NCBI RefSeq assembly: GCF_013001025.1
Contig: NZ_CP053021.1
Location: 1,302,001-1,366,000, forward strand
Origin: Sphingobium yanoikuyae
GTDB taxonomy: Bacteria > Pseudomonadota > Alphaproteobacteria > Sphingomonadales > Sphingomonadaceae
Direction: 5' to 3'
DNA: 64,000 bases
Shown here: piece by piece, positions 61,239-64,000 of the stretch
Layout: the number at the start of each line of letters is the position of its first letter
Numbering within the stretch: position 1 is the stretch's first letter
Position numbers and translations under genes: made by a program
The notes under the pieces: generated by a model
Told to the model about the DNA's origin: nothing
The model's input: the letters and a program-made list of their open reading frames with translations, nothing else
Databases searched by the model: none

Positions 61239-61568
61239 TCAGCCGCGCTGCCAATAGGCAATGGCCGCCCAGAGCCAGCCGCCGATCATCATCGCGCCGC
61301 CGATCGGCGTCACTGCGCCCAGCCAGCGCGGGCAGCCCAGCGCCATGGCATAGAGGCTGACGGCAAAGATCGCCGCGCCGATCAGCAGCAACAGGGCGCC
61401 GCCGCGCGTAATGCCCATGATCGTCAGGACGGCGACGGCATGGATGAGCTGATAGAGGCCGCCGGTGCGCAGCCACTCCGCTGCCTGCGGGCTGGCGGCG
61501 CCATGGGCACCAAAGGCACCGGCAGCAATGGCAAGCGCTGCCGACAGGGCGGCCAGAATGGCGATCAT
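61239..61568 (-). CDS. DUF423 small membrane protein
   Basis: A 109-residue protein with four membrane helices. GAFGAHG near 18 and GGLYQLIHAVAV near 36 are the DUF423 signatures. It overlaps the antiporter stop by four bases and so ends an operon. Function not known. Confidence 0.9.
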   Translation of the reverse strand: MIAILAALSAALAIAAGAFGAHGAASPQAAEWLRTGGLYQLIHAVAVLTIMGITRGGALLLLIGAAIFAVSLYAMALGCPRWLGAVTPIGGAMMIGGWLWAAIAYWQRG

Positions 61569-63367
61569 GCTTCTTCTCCATCTCCGCGCGCGCGCAGGCG
61601 CATGCCCCGGCCGGGGCGGTACATCAGATCCTTGGCCGCCAGCAGATTGCCATGCTCGATCTGCAGGGCGAGCCGCTGGCCGTCATTCTCGCGATACTGG
61701 CGCTCGACTTCCTCGACCTCTTCGGGCGGCACACCCAGCGTCTGCATCGCCTGGACGCCCATGCAGATGGCCGATTCGAACACTTCCCGCACCACGCCGG
61801 CCAGTTCGATATCCTGCATCGCCAGGATCTGGCGACGATCGAACACGCGCGCCATCAGCGCGGCCTGGGGGAAGGCTTCGGCAATGGGCTGCAGCACACG
61901 GCCATCCAGCGAAGGATCGTCGATGCAGAAGGCGATCAGCCGGGCTTCGTCGGCACCGGCGCGGCGGAGCAGGTCGATCCGCGTGCCATCGCCATAATAG
62001 ACCTTCATGTCGAAGCGGCTCGACACCTCGATCTGGGCGGGCTTCTTGTCGATCAGCACGACGCCGAAGCCATGGCCCATCAGCATCTGGGCCACGGTCT
62101 GGCCGAACCGGCCATAGCCCACGATGATGGCGCTGCCGCGCGGCGCATCCTCCGGCCCCGGCAGGTCGTCGCGATCCTTGGGCTGGGCGAATTCGAACCG
62201 GCGGGCGAACAGCATCAGGAAGGGCGTCGTCGCCATCGAGAAGGTGACGATCGCGCTGAACAGGCTCGCCGCCTGCGGTGCGATCAGATAGGCATTCTGC
62301 GCCTGGGCGAAGAGGACGAAGCCGAATTCACCGCCTTGGGAGAGCAGCAGGCCGGCGCTCAGCGCCTGTTGCCAGGCCATGCCGAACAGCCGGGCGAGCA
62401 GGGCGATGATCGCGGTCTTGGCGGCCACCAGCATCGCCGCCATGCCGATGACGAACAGGGGATTGGCGGCGACGGCGCGCAGGTCCAGCACCATGCCGAC
62501 GGCCAGGAAGAAGAGGCCGAGCAGGATGGAGCGGAACGGCTCGACGTCGGATTCGATTTCGTGGCGATAGGGCGAGTCGGCCAGCATCACGCCCGCGACG
62601 AAGGCGCCAAGCGCGGTCGAGAGATGCAGGCTGTGCATCACCGATGCGGCGGCCAGCACGGTGAACAGGCCGACTGCAACGAACAGTTCGCGCTCGCCCT
62701 GCCGACCGACCAGATTGAGCAACGGTCGCAGGATGAAGCGGCCGGCCAGCACCAGCCCGGCGATCGCGGCGACGGTATAGCCGGCCAGCACCCATCCGGG
62801 CGGGCCGCCGGCATCTGCCGGATTGCGGGAAAGAGCCGCGACGATGGTAATCAGCGGAACGATTGAGAGATCCTGGAACAGCAGGATCGAGAAGACCTTC
62901 TCGCCAAAGGGCGAGTTGATGCGGCCGCTGCTCTTGAGGCTGGGCAGCACCTGCGCGGTCGAGGAGAGGGCGAGCGGCAGGCCAAGCGCGATCGCGGCGC
63001 CCCAGGTGAAGCCGGTCGAGTAGAAGATGATGGCGATGAGGGCGAGGCCGCACAGCACGACCTGCGCCAGGCCAAGCGCGAAGATGTCGCGCTTCAGTCG
63101 CCACAGGCGCGCGGGATGGAGTTCGAGCCCGACGAGAAAGAGCAGCAGGACGATGCCGATTTCGGCAATGGCCAGCTTCGATTCCGCGCCGCCGACGAGA
63201 CCCAGCCCTTGCGGGCCGACCAGCGCGCCGGCGACGAGATAGCCCAGCACCGCGCCCAGGCCGAAGCGGCGGAACAGCAGGACGAAGGCCACGGCGACGC
63301 CGAGCAGGATCACGCCTTCGGACAGGAGAACGTCGGTGGCCGACATGGCGGTTTCGGCGACCGGCAT
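61565..63367 (-). CDS. CPA2 cation:proton antiporter with TrkA-N domain (KefB/C-like)
   Basis: A 600-residue protein. The first 380 residues hold about twelve helices of a Na+/H+ exchanger fold with LVGLELHPARLWRLK and SSTAQVLPSLK. A RCK/TrkA-N nucleotide-binding domain follows, with IIVGYGRFGQTVAQML near 405. Likely exports K+ or Na+ in exchange for protons and may be gated by NAD(H) or glutathione adducts. It shares one base with the preceding NifU-like gene. Confidence 0.92.
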   Translation of the reverse strand: MPVAETAMSATDVLLSEGVILLGVAVAFVLLFRRFGLGAVLGYLVAGALVGPQGLGLVGGAESKLAIAEIGIVLLLFLVGLELHPARLWRLKRDIFALGLAQVVLCGLALIAIIFYSTGFTWGAAIALGLPLALSSTAQVLPSLKSSGRINSPFGEKVFSILLFQDLSIVPLITIVAALSRNPADAGGPPGWVLAGYTVAAIAGLVLAGRFILRPLLNLVGRQGERELFVAVGLFTVLAAASVMHSLHLSTALGAFVAGVMLADSPYRHEIESDVEPFRSILLGLFFLAVGMVLDLRAVAANPLFVIGMAAMLVAAKTAIIALLARLFGMAWQQALSAGLLLSQGGEFGFVLFAQAQNAYLIAPQAASLFSAIVTFSMATTPFLMLFARRFEFAQPKDRDDLPGPEDAPRGSAIIVGYGRFGQTVAQMLMGHGFGVVLIDKKPAQIEVSSRFDMKVYYGDGTRIDLLRRAGADEARLIAFCIDDPSLDGRVLQPIAEAFPQAALMARVFDRRQILAMQDIELAGVVREVFESAICMGVQAMQTLGVPPEEVEEVERQYRENDGQRLALQIEHGNLLAAKDLMYRPGRGMRLRARGDGEEA

Positions 63368-63789
63368 CAGGCGTCCGCCATCCGTGCGGCTTCGGCAATC
63401 GCTTCGAAACCGAGCCGGATCGAGGGATGGCGCGCAGGATAGCCGCGGGCCGGCGCCAGCACGGCAAGGCCGGGCCAGAAATCCAGATCTTCGCTCTCGC
63501 CCGACAGATAGGCGGCCAGCTTGTCGCGCGCCTCTGCCAGTTCGTCAGCAGTGAGGCCGATCGCCTGGGCCGCCATCAGCGCGGCGGAGGCCTGGCCCAG
63601 CGCGCAGGCCTTCACGTCCAGGCCCATTTCGGCGAGCTTGCCGTCGGCCATGCGGACATCGGCCGTGATGCGCGAGCCGCAGGTCGGCGACCGCTTCTCC
63701 ACGCTGGCTTGCGGATCGGCCAGCCGCTGGTGGTGCGGGATGCTCGCCGCGAGGCGAAGAATGTCGTTATTGTAGAGGGATGCGCTCAT
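63367..63789 (-). CDS. NifU/IscU-like iron-sulfur scaffold domain protein
   Basis: A 140-residue protein starting MSASLYNNDILRLAA with GGAGGG before ATG 63789. Cysteines in SPTCGSR (about 35) and KACALGQASA (about 60) match two cluster ligands of IscU/NifU; the third is not evident, so cluster binding is uncertain. Coupled to the antiporter. A longer frame to 63834 is unlikely. Confidence 0.82.
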   Translation of the reverse strand: MSASLYNNDILRLAASIPHHQRLADPQASVEKRSPTCGSRITADVRMADGKLAEMGLDVKACALGQASAALMAAQAIGLTADELAEARDKLAAYLSGESEDLDFWPGLAVLAPARGYPARHPSIRLGFEAIAEAARMADA

Positions 63790-63840
63790 TATCCCTCCAT
63801 GTAGGACAGTTATGCCTGCGGGAGAAGGCGGCAAAATGGC

Positions 63841-64000
63841 CTAGGGGCCGCGATAGCGCAGCGCGTCCACCAATATGCTGAACGCAGCGGCCGGCTGGCG
63901 GCGGCTGGGATAATAGAGATGATAGCCGGCAAAGGGCGGGCACCAGTCCTCCAGCACCGGGATCAGCCGGCCTTCGTCGATATCCGCGCGCACCTGATCC
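63841..64000 (-). CDS. LysR-family regulator, C-terminal end (cut by window edge)
   Basis: The visible 52 residues end GYHLYYPSRRQPAAAFSIL then VDALRYRGP and stop TAG at 63843-63841. The LYYPSRRQ motif is the standard end of the effector-binding domain of LysR regulators. The rest, including the DNA-binding part, lies outside the window. Confidence 0.88.
   Translation of the reverse strand, partial: DQVRADIDEGRLIPVLEDWCPPFAGYHLYYPSRRQPAAAFSILVDALRYRGP

Overview
This window looks like chromosome of an alphaproteobacterium of the order Sphingomonadales, probably a Sphingobium or Sphingomonas relative. I infer this from the high GC content, the mreB-mreC-mreD-mrdA-rodA order, the TonB receptor with P450 and acyl-CoA dehydrogenases typical of sphingomonad catabolic loci, and three kinds of short palindromic repeat in intergenic gaps. 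No database search was possible, so names rest on motifs and neighbourhood.

Region 1 (1-10973) is a catabolic locus: two acyl-CoA dehydrogenases (one cut by the window edge), a cytochrome P450, its 3Fe-4S ferredoxin, an exported M20 hydrolase, an aldehyde dehydrogenase, an MFS transporter and a TonB-dependent receptor. All four promoter regions carry the word TTTTGCA(C/T) followed 3-5 bases later by GGT, so these units probably answer to one regulator encoded outside the window. The substrate is unknown. Region 2 (11152-19149) holds two identical tRNA-Lys(CTT) genes, the cell-shape operon mreBCD-mrdA-rodA and, divergently, mutL.

Region 3 (19101-44592) is a 25.5-kb prophage inserted in the 3' end of mutL by a large serine integrase. 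The 11-bp crossover core GGTGAAGCTCG is present at both ends. The phage supplies a new 12-codon tail for MutL that restores the KLFGR ending. The displaced original tail (GHGDIEKLFGRK and stop) lies just beyond the right end. From left to right the prophage has the integrase, two leftward operons of small unknown genes, a leftward replication module (prim-pol and an SF3-type helicase) beside an origin with at least nine copies of GGGCAAGAGTT, a switch region with three 40-bp dyads at an exact 61-bp period, and a regulator fusing two XRE helix-turn-helix domains to a Dam-type adenine methyltransferase. Then come a truncated tape-measure gene, tail genes, a 1270-residue tail fibre, a lysis cassette and accessory genes in reverse orientation. 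No terminase, portal or capsid gene is visible, the tape measure starts abruptly, and the lysozyme has lost its start frame, so the element is probably defective as a free phage. Several rightward genes start 10-11 bases after a TAAATA box, suggesting near-leaderless late transcripts.

Region 4 (44641-64000) is host housekeeping: sppA, gpmA, purE-purK, folA, ribF, ileS-lspA with a lipoprotein gene, an ArsR/SRPBCC pair, a DUF4403 lipoprotein, dxs, pnuC with a NadR-like salvage enzyme, a Fur/Zur-type regulator, DUF423, a CPA2 antiporter with a NifU-like protein, and the end of a LysR regulator.
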